A stretch of DNA of 64,000 nucleotides from Endozoicomonas sp. G2_2 (GTDB lineage Bacteria; Pseudomonadota; Gammaproteobacteria; Nevskiales; Salinisphaeraceae): NCBI RefSeq assembly GCF_017744135.1, contig NZ_JAGHQU010000001.1:1-64000 (forward strand), in the 5' to 3' direction. A program made the translations under genes and the position numbers. Below the pieces are notes generated by a model that saw only the letters and a program-made list of their open reading frames with translations, was not told where the DNA came from and made no database searches. Below, one piece after another: positions 26,046 to 34,776 of the stretch. The first letter of the stretch is position 1. Every line of letters starts with the position of its first letter.

Positions 26046-26432
26046 CTAGTTCGCGTCGGCCGTGGCGCTGTCGGCCAGCATGGTCAACAGCAGTTTCGGC
26101 ATGGTTTCGGAGGTGCCCAGATACGGCGCGATCTCGATATGCACGTCGGGATGCTTGTCCTGTGCGATCGCCACTTCCTCCGGGATGTCTTCGATCACGT
26201 GCCGGCCTGCAGCGAGAAAATAAGGAAGCACGGTCACGTGCGCGGCGCCGTTCGCGATCAGCCGCTCCAGCCCGTCGGGGATGGAGGGCTCGGCGAGCTC
26301 GAGAAAGGCGCACTCGATGGCGGCGAAGCGCTCGTTGGCTTCGTCGCGTACGCGTTGGGTGAGCGCGCGAACCTCGTCGTTGGAGGCCTGACGGCGACTG
26401 CCGTGGGCCACGACAAGCAAGGATTTCTTCAT
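26046..26432 (-). CDS. CbiX/SirB-like sirohydrochlorin chelatase
   Basis: This 128-residue protein has the short single-domain chelatase fold: the N-terminal LLVVAHGSRRQASNDEV with a metal-binding His, then FLELAEPSIPDGLERL and the second His region TVLPYFLAAGRHVIEDIPEEV. SirB/CbiX enzymes insert iron or cobalt into sirohydrochlorin for siroheme or cobalamin. ATG 26432 is chosen because the conserved domain begins there. A longer reading to 26507 adds unrelated residues overlapping the divergent sufT promoter. It is first in the chelatase-membrane protein-tspO operon. Confidence 0.87.
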   Translation of the reverse strand: MKKSLLVVAHGSRRQASNDEVRALTQRVRDEANERFAAIECAFLELAEPSIPDGLERLIANGAAHVTVLPYFLAAGRHVIEDIPEEVAIAQDKHPDVHIEIAPYLGTSETMPKLLLTMLADSATADAN

Positions 26433-26469
26433 AGTCTCAATCCTAACAGAGAGCCACGCGGCCGCGGCT

Positions 26470-26498
26470 CGGACAGCCCGGCGGGCGCTTGGTAGAAT
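26470..26498 (+). promoter_or_regulatory. Probable sigma-70 promoter of sufT
   Basis: CGGACA (26470-26475) and TAGAAT (26493-26498) are separated by 17 bp and match the -35/-10 consensus at four and five positions. Transcription would start near 26505. This places the upstream ATG at 26497 before the transcript and supports the start at 26530. Confidence 0.5.
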
Positions 26499-26529
26499 GG
26501 CGGTCATTCTTCAACACGGGTATCGCGCC

Positions 26530-27081
26530 ATGCAGATGCCATCCAATGAACCCGTCACCTTCCAGCGTGACTGCGAGGCAGTGCTGATTCCGGCCGGGGA
26601 TACGGTCGAGATCCCGGTCGGGACGCACGGCAACATCACTCAGGCGCTGGGCGGCTCGTTCACGGTATATATCGCCGGCAACCTCATCCGTATCGCCGGC
26701 GAGAACGCCGACGCCATCGGCCAGGAGCCGCCGGAGCCGCTGCGCTTGCCCGAAGGCGCCGGCAACGACGACGTCGAGGCCATGGTCTGGGAACAGATGC
26801 GTACCGTGTTCGACCCGGAAATCCCGATCAACCTCGTTGATCTCGGTCTGGTCTATCAGTGCGACTTCGACCACAGCGACCCGGCGGCGCGCGTGGTCGA
26901 TATCGACATGACGCTGACCGCGCCCGGCTGCGGCATGGGCGACATCCTCGTGGACGACGTGCGCAACAAGGTGAAGATGGTGCCCACCATCGACCAGGTG
27001 CGCGTCGAACTGGTCTTCGATCCGCCGTGGACCATGGAAATGATGAGCGATGCCGCCAAGCTTCAGGTCGGCATGCTCTAG
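26530..27081 (+). CDS. sufT: Fe-S assembly protein SufT (DUF59/MIP18 family)
   Basis: This 183-residue protein has an N-terminal domain of about 70 residues and a C-terminal MIP18/DUF59 domain (VWEQMRTVFDPEIPINLVDLGLVY, LTAPGCGMGDILVDDV with the conserved Cys). SufT assists maturation of Fe-S proteins under iron limitation or high Fe-S demand. Here it is a single gene without the rest of a suf operon. An ATG at 26497 is possible but lies within the probable -10 box. It is divergent from the SirB-like chelatase. Confidence 0.88.
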   Translation: MQMPSNEPVTFQRDCEAVLIPAGDTVEIPVGTHGNITQALGGSFTVYIAGNLIRIAGENADAIGQEPPEPLRLPEGAGNDDVEAMVWEQMRTVFDPEIPINLVDLGLVYQCDFDHSDPAARVVDIDMTLTAPGCGMGDILVDDVRNKVKMVPTIDQVRVELVFDPPWTMEMMSDAAKLQVGML

Positions 27082-27096
27082 CAGGCGGCCTGCGGG

Positions 27097-27243
27097 CTAG
27101 AAGTTCACCAGCCCCAGCACGCCGATGAGGATCAGATAGCCGGCCACGATGTAGTTGAGCAGGCGCGGCACCAGCAGAATGGCGACGCCGGCAGCCAGCG
27201 AGACGATGGGAACGAGGCTGGCGTCGGAAATGGTGATGGTCAT
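27097..27243 (-). CDS. DUF3096 small membrane protein
   Basis: This 48-residue protein has two hydrophobic helices split by a basic/proline turn (VSLAAGVAILLVPRLLNYIVAGYLILIGVLGL in overview). This matches the short DUF3096 family of unknown function. The ATG at 27243 has a strong AGGGGG upstream. Longer in-frame readings run through unrelated GC-rich sequence. Confidence 0.75.
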   Translation of the reverse strand: MTITISDASLVPIVSLAAGVAILLVPRLLNYIVAGYLILIGVLGLVNF

Positions 27244-27301
27244 GAAAGCCCCCTGGGTGTGAAAACGCGTCGAGAATGCGGCAACGTCGCGGCGTGCGCA
27301 A

Positions 27302-27997
27302 TCAGGGCCGAGCCCGCACCGGGCGTCCAACGAGCCGGTCGAGCAGCCGGTGCTGCGCCGCCACGGCTTCGCGGGTAGCGGCTTCCAGGTCCCGCGTTTC
27401 GCGCATCGCGGCAAAGCCGTCGGCGAGTAGTGCGTAAGTCCGGCCCATGCCGAATGCCTTGGCCGGCGAACCGGCAAGCTTGAAGGCCCAGTATGCGGCG
27501 CGATTCTCGGCGTAGCCGCCGAGCAGGTCGACCAGTTCGCCGAGCCAGGCGATCTGCTGTTCCCGGACGTCGATCCGGCCTACCGCCTGGAACGCGCGCA
27601 CATAAGCCGCGGACGTGATCGGCCCTTCGCCCGAGCGCGCGATCAGCGCATCCGCGAGATCGGCGTCGAGCTCATCGGCGGCGTGTTGCAGCCGTACCGC
27701 GATGACCAGCGGCCGGTCGTCGTTGATGATGCGCCCGATGCGCCCGGCCACCTTGTCCGGCTGCTCGGTGAGCTCCGACCAGTCGGCCTCCAGATAGAAC
27801 GTGCGGGTCAGAAACCGCAACAGCGCGTCGCCGTCGTGGCGCTGGGCGATCGGCCGATGCCAGGCGGCGATCCGCTGCGACTGCCACTGACGCAGGCTTG
27901 CCAGCCGTGCGTCGAAGGTCGGCGATTTGCGTTCCGCGAGCGCGGCGCGGGCGTCGCGCAGCGCGCACAGGGCCTGTTCCAGATCGTGCGCACTCAC
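27302..27997 (-). CDS. FFLEELY-motif hypothetical protein
   Basis: This 231-residue, mostly helical soluble protein contains RFLTRTFYLEADW (about residues 60-72). It resembles the FFLEELY motif that names a proteobacterial family of unknown function. There is no signal peptide or membrane helix. It overlaps the beta-propeller gene upstream by four bases (ATGA), so the two form an operon. Confidence 0.6.
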   Translation of the reverse strand: MSAHDLEQALCALRDARAALAERKSPTFDARLASLRQWQSQRIAAWHRPIAQRHDGDALLRFLTRTFYLEADWSELTEQPDKVAGRIGRIINDDRPLVIAVRLQHAADELDADLADALIARSGEGPITSAAYVRAFQAVGRIDVREQQIAWLGELVDLLGGYAENRAAYWAFKLAGSPAKAFGMGRTYALLADGFAAMRETRDLEAATREAVAAQHRLLDRLVGRPVRARP

Positions 27998-29175
27998 GGC
28001 TGCGGGCGGTCTCGTTGCGGCGCGGGAATCCAGGCGAAGGCATTCGCGGTCAGGCTGCCTAGATAGAGCCGCCCGCCGGACTGTTCGACGCTGGTGATCG
28101 GCGCGAACGCGCTCGGGTTCGTGTCCTGGAGGTCGGTCACCACATTGCCGTCGCTATCAAGCCCGAGCAGACGGCCGACGTGGGCCGGTGCCGGCTGCAG
28201 GGCCTCGGGCAGATGAAAGATGATGCGCCGCAGCCAGGGTTTGTCGGCGGCGAAATCCAGCATCTCGTTGCGCGGCGCGAACAGCGCGACCCAAAAGGTG
28301 TCGCTGTCGTCGCTGTAGGAAATGCCGTCGGGAAAACCCGGCAGGGCGTCGATGAACACGTCGCTCTGGCCGGCATTGTCGCCGGTCAGCCAGTAGCGCA
28401 GCACCCGATAGCTGCCGGTTTCGGTGACCAGCACATAGGCGTCGTCGCGGCTGACCGCCACGCCGTTGGCGAACTGCAGACCGCCCAGAAGCACGGTCAC
28501 GTCGCCGGTCGCCGGATCGTACTTCATCAGCCGGCCGTGGCCGCCGTGTTCGAGGATGTCGGCGCGGTAGTCGTGCTGGCCGTATTTGCTGGACGCATCC
28601 GTGAAATAGATGCTGCCGTCGCTGGCGACATCCACATCGTCCGTGAAGGCGAACGGCGTGGCGCCGGCACCGCTGGCGAGCATGGTGATATCGCCCTGGG
28701 CATTGATCGCGAGCAGGCCCTTCTGGGCATCGGCGACGATGAGCGTCTGCTCGTCCGTCGGCGCGCGCTGGCCCGGCGTGGCCGCAGCGCCATCGCCCGC
28801 GGGGCGCGCACCGTTCTGTGCCGCATTGCCCGGCGGCTCGACAGGGCCACGGGTGAACGCGAGCCCCAGCGGTCGCCCGTTGGTGGTCGCGAACACCTCG
28901 CCGTCACCGCCGTTGGCGTCGAAGCGACGTATGGTGCCGTCGTCGTAGCCGGCATAGAGCCGGCCCTGATCGTCGATGGCCACGTCTTCCGGGCCGGTCG
29001 CGATATCGGCGGCCAGCCGGCGGGCATCGTCCAGCGGTGCGCTCTTCACCGGCGCAGCGCCGGTCTGAGCCGGTGGTGGCGTCCAGGGTTGGGGCATGAA
29101 CGCGCTCGGCCAGAACAGGGCGTAGCCGACAAAGGCCACGAGCGCGACGAGCAGCAGGACTAGCAGTTTCTTCAT
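27994..29175 (-). CDS. Membrane-anchored strictosidine synthase-like beta-propeller (APMAP/SMP-30 type)
   Basis: This 393-residue protein has an N-terminal membrane anchor (LLVLLLVALVAFVGYALFW) and a six-bladed propeller in the periplasm. Repeated blade motifs are GPEDVAIDDQGRLYAGYDDG, VDVASDGSIYFTDASSKY, LQFANGVAVSRDDAYVLVTE and LPGFPDGISYSDDSDTFWVALF. The family includes lactonases and hydrolases, and the substrate cannot be told. A low-complexity insertion (about 125-150) is rich in Pro, Ala and Gly. ATG 29175 follows GAGGA. The reading could extend to 29235 but without a signal. Confidence 0.83.
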   Translation of the reverse strand: MKKLLVLLLVALVAFVGYALFWPSAFMPQPWTPPPAQTGAAPVKSAPLDDARRLAADIATGPEDVAIDDQGRLYAGYDDGTIRRFDANGGDGEVFATTNGRPLGLAFTRGPVEPPGNAAQNGARPAGDGAAATPGQRAPTDEQTLIVADAQKGLLAINAQGDITMLASGAGATPFAFTDDVDVASDGSIYFTDASSKYGQHDYRADILEHGGHGRLMKYDPATGDVTVLLGGLQFANGVAVSRDDAYVLVTETGSYRVLRYWLTGDNAGQSDVFIDALPGFPDGISYSDDSDTFWVALFAPRNEMLDFAADKPWLRRIIFHLPEALQPAPAHVGRLLGLDSDGNVVTDLQDTNPSAFAPITSVEQSGGRLYLGSLTANAFAWIPAPQRDRPQP

Positions 29176-29269
29176 TTCATTCCTCGGCCCGCGAAACGGC
29201 CCCGGGCCGTGATCATCGAAAGAATCGGCATACAATGGGCGACAAATATCGAGGCCGCATTATCCATAA

Positions 29270-29746
29270 ATGAGCGACGACGTCTCGCCCGCCCTGTTAG
29301 CCAAGCGCCGTGCCAGCCTGGCGCGGATCGACCGTATCGCGTGGTGGCTGGACGATGCCTTCCGGATCCCGGTGCTCAACAAGCGCGTGGGTATCGACGG
29401 TGTGGCGGGGCTTGTGCCTTTCGCCGGGGATCTGGTCGGTGCCGGTCTGTCGAGCATGCTGGTGATCGAGGCCTTGCGTCTGGGTGCGCCGCGCCGCGTC
29501 TGGATGCGCATGGGCGCCAACGCCGGGCTCGATTTTCTGGTCGGCCTGGTGCCGGTGGCCGGTGACCTGTTCGACATGTTCTGGAAGGCCAACCGCCGCA
29601 ACGAGCGCGTGCTGCGCAAATGGCTGGAGCAGGTCACCGCGGGCGAAACGAAACAGTCCCGCTGGGGCGGCGCGGTCGGCGTGAGCCTGGGCCTGGCGGG
29701 CGCGTTCATCGTGACCGTGGTGCTCTGGAAAGCGCTGTTCGGTTAA
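29270..29746 (+). CDS. DUF4112 membrane protein
   Basis: This 158-residue protein has the DUF4112 pattern of two similar hydrophobic segments, GIDGVAGLVPFAGDLVGAG and GLDFLVGLVPVAGDLFDMFW, followed by NRRNERVL and a C-terminal helix (VSLGLAGAFIVTVVLW). The function is unknown. A TACAAT box (about 29233) upstream may be its promoter. The Shine-Dalgarno sequence is weak. Confidence 0.85.
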   Translation: MSDDVSPALLAKRRASLARIDRIAWWLDDAFRIPVLNKRVGIDGVAGLVPFAGDLVGAGLSSMLVIEALRLGAPRRVWMRMGANAGLDFLVGLVPVAGDLFDMFWKANRRNERVLRKWLEQVTAGETKQSRWGGAVGVSLGLAGAFIVTVVLWKALFG

Positions 29747-29798
29747 TCGCGCCGCGGTTTTCAGCGCGGTTCAGTCAACAACGACAAGGAGGAATAAC

Positions 29799-30266
29799 GT
29801 GGCCCATGCCCCCGATACCGGCGATCGCGCGCCGACCTTCGTACGCGACGCCCACGACGGCCGGCGCGTCGATACCGCGGCGTCGGTTGGCCGCCGGCCG
29901 CTGGTCATCTATTTCTATCCGCGCGACGAAACGCCGGTCTGTACGCGCCAGGCCTGCAGCTTTCGCGATCATCTGGAAGCATTCAACGATCTCGACGCCG
30001 ACGTCATCGGCATCAGCGCCGACGATGACGCCAGCCATCGCGCCTTTGCCGAAAACCACGGGCTCGATTTCGCGCTTGTCTCCGACCACAACGGTGCGCT
30101 GTCGAAAGCTTTTGGCGTGGGGCGTGCGCTCGGCGTGCTGGGCAATCGCGTGACGTTTGTCATCGACCGCGAGGGCGTCGTGCGCCTGCGCTATCAAGCA
30201 CAGATGGCCGCGGCCCGCCATGTGGACAAGGCCCTGAAAACGCTCGAGGCCCTGGCCGAAGCGTGA
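29799..30266 (+). CDS. Peroxiredoxin Q / BCP-type thiol peroxidase
   Basis: This 155-residue cytoplasmic peroxiredoxin reduces H2O2 and organic peroxides. The active-site region YFYPRDETPVCTRQACSFRD has the peroxidatic Cys (in PVCT) and a resolving Cys five residues later (ACSF), as in atypical 2-Cys PrxQ/BCP. It starts at GTG 29799 after AAGGAGG. It follows the DUF4112 gene by 52 bp and ends almost against the convergent DUF423 gene. Confidence 0.93.
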   Translation: MAHAPDTGDRAPTFVRDAHDGRRVDTAASVGRRPLVIYFYPRDETPVCTRQACSFRDHLEAFNDLDADVIGISADDDASHRAFAENHGLDFALVSDHNGALSKAFGVGRALGVLGNRVTFVIDREGVVRLRYQAQMAAARHVDKALKTLEALAEA

Positions 30267-30270
30267 TGCG

Positions 30271-30642
30271 CTAGCCGCGTACCACGGCCAGCAGCAGGGC
30301 GATCCATGCGACGATCAGGAGCACGCCACCGAAAGGCGTGATCGCGCCCAGCCAGCGCACCCCCGACAGCGCGAGCACATAGAGGCTGCCGGAAAAGATC
30401 AGCGTGCCGAGGGCGAAGCAGACTGTCGCCGTGGCCAGACTCGCGCCGGCGAGGCCCTGGCGGGCGAGCAGACCGACGGCGAGCAGGGCGAATGCGTGAT
30501 AGAACTGGTATTGCACCGCGGTATGCCAGATCGCCTGCATGTCGGCGTTCAGCTTCGAAGCCAGGGCATGGGCGCCGAATGCGCCGAGCAATACGCCGAT
30601 CAGCCCGTAGAGACTGCCGGCGGCGAGTGCGAACTGCGTCAT
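30271..30642 (-). CDS. DUF423 membrane protein
   Basis: This 123-residue, four-helix membrane protein has the DUF423 motifs LGAFGAHAL (about residues 19-27), AVQYQFYHAFALL and FSGSLYVLALSG. The function is not established. Its ATG overlaps the stop of the PhzF gene (TGATG), so the two are co-translated. Confidence 0.92.
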   Translation of the reverse strand: MTQFALAAGSLYGLIGVLLGAFGAHALASKLNADMQAIWHTAVQYQFYHAFALLAVGLLARQGLAGASLATATVCFALGTLIFSGSLYVLALSGVRWLGAITPFGGVLLIVAWIALLLAVVRG

Positions 30643-31469
30643 CAGAAATCCTGTTCGAGAAAGATACGGCTCTCGGCATAGCGTACGGCCCGGCCCCCCA
30701 GGTGTACGCGTTCGCCGTCGAGCCGGCAGAGCACCGTGCCGCCGCGCTGCGAAATCTGGCGGCCCGCCAGCGCGCTCTTGCCCAAGCGCTCGCCCCAGTA
30801 CGGCGCCAGCGTGCAATGGGCCGAACCGGTGACCGGGTCTTCGTCGACGCCGTGTGCGGGCGCGAAATACCGCGACACGAAATCGTGCACGCCGTCGTCG
30901 GCGGGCGCGGTGGCGATGACGCCGCTGTTGTCCTCGCGGTTGCAGGCGGCCAGCGCACGCATGTCGGGCTCGAGCGCAGCGACGGTCGCGGCATCGTCGA
31001 ACACCGCGAGGTGATTCACACTGGTATGCCATTCGCTGCTGCGCGCGCCCAGCGCCTTTTCCACCGCGGCGGGTGCCTGGGCCAGACGCGTCGCGACGCG
31101 GGCGGGGAAATCCAGCCAGAGCATGCCGTCGATCTCGTCGACGCCGAGTTCGCCGGCATAACGGGTCGCAAAGCGCAGCGGCGCGGAAAAGCCGTCGCGG
31201 CAATGCAGCAGCACATGGGCGCTGGCCAGCGTGGCGTGGCCGCACAGGTCGACCTCACAGGCCGGCGTGAACCAGCGCAGCTCGTGGATCTCCGTGCCCG
31301 GCACGATAAAGGCGGTCTCGGCCAGATTGTGCTCGGCGGCGATCGCGGCGAGCGTGGCATCGTCCAGCCAGGCGTCGAGCATCACCACCGAGGCCGGGTT
31401 GCCGGAAAAGGCCCGGTCGGTAAAGGCATCGACCTGATAGGCATCGAGTTGCAGCGTGCGGTTCGTCAT
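30642..31469 (-). CDS. PhzF-family isomerase/epimerase-like protein
   Basis: This 275-residue protein has the two-domain PhzF/diaminopimelate-epimerase fold. It shows QVDAFTDRAFSGNPASVV with the family acid residues, the catalytic Glu in HNLAETAFI, WFTPACEVDLCGHATLASAHVL, and DEDPVTGSAHCTLAPYW. PhzF isomerises dihydro-hydroxyanthranilate in phenazine synthesis. No phenazine genes are here, so the substrate is unknown. It is first in a two-gene operon divergent from ppk. Confidence 0.88.
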   Translation of the reverse strand: MTNRTLQLDAYQVDAFTDRAFSGNPASVVMLDAWLDDATLAAIAAEHNLAETAFIVPGTEIHELRWFTPACEVDLCGHATLASAHVLLHCRDGFSAPLRFATRYAGELGVDEIDGMLWLDFPARVATRLAQAPAAVEKALGARSSEWHTSVNHLAVFDDAATVAALEPDMRALAACNREDNSGVIATAPADDGVHDFVSRYFAPAHGVDEDPVTGSAHCTLAPYWGERLGKSALAGRQISQRGGTVLCRLDGERVHLGGRAVRYAESRIFLEQDF

Positions 31470-31546
31470 GGAATTGTCATCTACTGTTGCTATCCGTAGA
31501 GCCCATTTTCCGCCGTCCGCGTGACGGGCTCCCCTGATAATCCTGC

Positions 31547-33637
31547 ATGAGTGCGATCTTGAACGACTCCGGTGAACGTCCGCTTGATGCGCCCGATCTT
31601 TTCATCAATCGGGAGCTGTCCCTGCTCGAATTCAACGATCGGGTGCTCGAACAGGCCCGCGATACCAGGGTGCCGCTGCTCGAACGGCTGAAGTTCCTGT
31701 GTATTTCGTCGACCAACCTCGATGAATTCTTCGAGGTGCGTGTGGCCGGCCTCAAGCAGAAGGCCGAACTCGTCAATGCACCCACCGAGGCCGACAACCG
31801 TACCCCGAGCGAGGTGCTGCGTGCGATCAGTTCGCGCGCCCATGCGCTGGTCGAAAAGCAGTACAGCACGCTCAACGACGAAGTGATACCGGCGCTGCAG
31901 AACGAGGGTATCCGCTTTCTTCGACGCGCCGAATGGAAGCCCGAACAGCGTGCCTGGCTGGCGCAGTACTTCGAGGAGGAACTGCTGCCGGTCATCAGCC
32001 CGCTGGGGCTGGACCCGGCGCATCCGTTCCCGCGTATTCTCAACAAGTCGCTGAATTTCATCGTCTCGCTCGACGGCACGGATGCCTTCGGCCGCAAGAT
32101 CGACTATGCCGTGGTTCAGGCGCCGCGTGCGCTGCCGCGTGTGATCCAGCTGCCCGCCGAGGAGACCGGCAGCGGCCCGCACGATTTCGTGTTCCTGTCG
32201 TCGATCATCCATCAGCATGTCGGCGATCTGTTCCCCAGCATGCGCACCCGCGGTTGCTACCAGTTCCGCGTGACGCGCAATTCGGACCTGTTCGTCGACG
32301 AGGAAGAAGTCGACGATCTGCTGCGTGCCGTCGAGGGCGAGCTGCCGTCGCGCCGCTACGGCGACTGTGTCCGGCTCGAGGTCGCGCACAATTGCCCCGA
32401 GTCGCTATGCAAGTACCTGCTCGACCGGTTCCTGCTCTCGCGCGAGGATCTGTTCCAGGTCGATGGCCCCGTGAACGTGAACCGGCTGATGTCGCTGCTG
32501 GACACGGTCGACCGCCCCGACCTCAAGTACCCAGCCTTCTCGCCGAACCTGCCCAGCGAGCTCGGCCCCAGTGGCGATCTGTTCGCCGAGATCCGGGCCT
32601 CGGACGTGCTGCTGCATCATCCGTTCGACTCGTTCCTGCCGGTGATCGACTTCGTACGCCGGGCGGCTGCCGACAACAGCGTGCTGGCGATCAAGCAGAC
32701 GCTCTATCGCACCGGGCCGAATTCGGCGGTGGTGGATGCGCTCGTCGAGGCCGCGCGTGCCGGCAAGGAAGTCACCGTGGTGGTCGAGCTGCGCGCGCGT
32801 TTCGACGAGGCCGACAACATTGAGCTGGCCAACCGCCTGCAGGCCGCCGGCGCGCACGTGGTCTACGGGGTCGTGGGCTACAAGACGCACGCCAAGATGA
32901 CGCTGATCGTGCGCCGCGAGGCCGACGGTCTGCACAACTACGTGCATCTGGGCACCGGCAACTACCACCCCAAGACCGCCCGGCTGTATACCGACTACGG
33001 GCTGTTCTCATGCGAGGAGAATCTCGGCAATGACGTGCACGAGATGTTTCTCCAGCTGACCAGCCTGGGCAAGGTATCGGGGCTGGCCCGTCTGCTGGAT
33101 GCGCCGTTCAGGCTGCATTCGGCCATTCTTGCCAAGATTGCCCGCGAAGCCGAGAACGCGCGGGCGGGCCGGCCTGCCGGGATCATCGCGAAGATGAACT
33201 CGCTGGTCGAACCGCAGGTGATCAAGGCCCTCTACGCCGCATCGCAGGACGGCGTGCCGATCGATCTGGTCGTGCGCGGTATCTGTTGTCTGCGACCGGG
33301 CGTCGAAGGGGTGTCCGACAACATCCGCGTGCGCTCGGTTGTGGGGCGTTTTCTGGAGCACACGCGCGTGTTCCATTTCGCCAACGACAACGATCCTGAG
33401 GTGTATCTTTCGAGCGCGGACTGGATGGATCGCAATTTCTTCCGGCGGGTGGAGACCTGCTTTCCCGTGACCGCGGCACCGTTATATGATCGGGTCCGGC
33501 GCGAGCTGGCGCTCTATCTGTCCGACAACAGCCAGGCCTGGCTTCTCGGCAGCGACGGGCGCTACGAGCGGGCGAATCGAGCCGACGGCGAGGAAGAGCT
33601 CGCCGCGCAGAAACGCCTGATGGAGGGGCCGGGCTGA
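31547..33637 (+). CDS. ppk1: Polyphosphate kinase 1
   Basis: This 696-residue enzyme makes polyphosphate from ATP and is membrane-associated. All four domains are present: N (LFINRELSLLEFNDRVLEQA), head (about residues 115-320), and C1/C2. C1/C2 carry the autophosphorylated His in VGYKTHAKM (about residue 447), GNYHPKTARLYTDYGLF, and the second active-site His in RFLEHTRVFHF (about 604). Length matches the family. The ATG has no clear Shine-Dalgarno sequence, and a GATAAT box ends six bases upstream, so the transcript may be leaderless. Confidence 0.96.
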   Translation: MSAILNDSGERPLDAPDLFINRELSLLEFNDRVLEQARDTRVPLLERLKFLCISSTNLDEFFEVRVAGLKQKAELVNAPTEADNRTPSEVLRAISSRAHALVEKQYSTLNDEVIPALQNEGIRFLRRAEWKPEQRAWLAQYFEEELLPVISPLGLDPAHPFPRILNKSLNFIVSLDGTDAFGRKIDYAVVQAPRALPRVIQLPAEETGSGPHDFVFLSSIIHQHVGDLFPSMRTRGCYQFRVTRNSDLFVDEEEVDDLLRAVEGELPSRRYGDCVRLEVAHNCPESLCKYLLDRFLLSREDLFQVDGPVNVNRLMSLLDTVDRPDLKYPAFSPNLPSELGPSGDLFAEIRASDVLLHHPFDSFLPVIDFVRRAAADNSVLAIKQTLYRTGPNSAVVDALVEAARAGKEVTVVVELRARFDEADNIELANRLQAAGAHVVYGVVGYKTHAKMTLIVRREADGLHNYVHLGTGNYHPKTARLYTDYGLFSCEENLGNDVHEMFLQLTSLGKVSGLARLLDAPFRLHSAILAKIAREAENARAGRPAGIIAKMNSLVEPQVIKALYAASQDGVPIDLVVRGICCLRPGVEGVSDNIRVRSVVGRFLEHTRVFHFANDNDPEVYLSSADWMDRNFFRRVETCFPVTAAPLYDRVRRELALYLSDNSQAWLLGSDGRYERANRADGEEELAAQKRLMEGPG

Positions 33638-33750
33638 CAGGCGTCGCGCAACACGTGTGAACCTGCGGTTGTCGCGGCGGTCTGATCGCGCAGTAACACC
33701 GATTCACGCCGGCACTCGTCGGCCCAAATCTCCAGGCAGGGGAATCACTG

Positions 33751-34776
33751 ATGAAACAATGGATGACGGCGCTACTTATGGCCGTGGCACTGCTGGCCAG
33801 CACCAGCGCATTCGCCGAGAACGAGCAGCAGCAGAAGCTCGATGACGCCACCACCGTGGTGCGCCAGTTCGTCGATATTCCCGAGAACGCGATCCCGCCG
33901 GCGCTGCTGGGCAAAGCCTACGGCATCGCCGTGATCCCGAGCGTGTTCAAGGCCGGCTTCGTGGTCGGCGGCCGTCATGGCAAGGGCGTGCTTTCGGTGC
34001 GGACTCGCGACGGCAGCTGGTCGAACCCGACCTTCATCTCGCTGACCGGCGGCTCCATCGGCTGGCAGATCGGCGCCTCGTCGTCGGATATCATCCTCGT
34101 GTTCAAGACCCAGCGCAGCATCGACAAGATCGCCAGCGGCCAGATCAACTTGGGCGCGGACGCCGCTGTCGCTGCCGGCCCGGTCGGCCGTAGCGCGGGT
34201 GCGTCCACCAATCTCGGTTTCGATGCCGAGGTCTATTCCTATTCCCGTGCCCGCGGCCTGTTTGCCGGCGTATCGCTGGAAGGCGGCAAGATCAGCATCG
34301 ACCGTGAAGCCAACTGGCTGTTCTACGACAAGGCCGGCATCGACGCCTATACCATCCTGCGTGATGGCGACGAATCGAAGATGCCCCAGGCCGGTCAGAA
34401 GTTCATCTATACGCTGGATCGCTACATGCCGGCCTCGAGCGACTTCGATCGCGCCGCGGCCACCGAAGGCACTCGCATGGAACAGGGCAGCAGCGGTAAT
34501 GCCGGCGGGTCGCAGAGCAACGACACCAGCCGCGGCCAGGCGGTACCGTATGAAAGCAGCGGCAGCGGTATCGAAGTGCGTCAGGGCAACTACGACGCGG
34601 CCGACAACAACGGCAACGCCGGTGGCAGCTACAATCAGGGCAGCGCCAACGACGGCAGCTACAATCAGAACTACAACCAGAACAGTGGCGGCAACGCCCA
34701 GAGCGGCGGCTACGACCAGAGCAGTCAGGGAGGCGGTAGCAGCGACTACGGTAGCGGTGCCAACGGCAACTATTGA
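33751..34776 (+). CDS. SYLF/YSC84 lipid-binding protein with prion-like tail
   Basis: This 341-residue exported protein has signal peptide LLMAVALLASTSAFAEN and then a SYLF domain (about residues 40-230). Motifs include GKAYGIAVIPSVFKAGFVVGG, TGGSIGWQIGASSSDIILVF, GPVGRSAG and LEGGKISIDREANWLFY. SYLF proteins bind phosphoinositides in eukaryotes. Bacterial ones are periplasmic or outer-membrane associated and poorly known. The last 100 residues are almost only Gly, Asn, Ser, Gln and Tyr with repeats (GSYNQGSANDGSYNQNYNQ), which is unusual for the family. It overlaps mtgA. Confidence 0.88.
   Translation: MKQWMTALLMAVALLASTSAFAENEQQQKLDDATTVVRQFVDIPENAIPPALLGKAYGIAVIPSVFKAGFVVGGRHGKGVLSVRTRDGSWSNPTFISLTGGSIGWQIGASSSDIILVFKTQRSIDKIASGQINLGADAAVAAGPVGRSAGASTNLGFDAEVYSYSRARGLFAGVSLEGGKISIDREANWLFYDKAGIDAYTILRDGDESKMPQAGQKFIYTLDRYMPASSDFDRAAATEGTRMEQGSSGNAGGSQSNDTSRGQAVPYESSGSGIEVRQGNYDAADNNGNAGGSYNQGSANDGSYNQNYNQNSGGNAQSGGYDQSSQGGGSSDYGSGANGNY

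Noticed and set aside
27079-27101. CTAGC...GCTAG hairpin between sufT and the DUF3096 gene
   Set aside because: The outer arms are five bases and no T run follows on either strand, so the evidence for a terminator is too weak.
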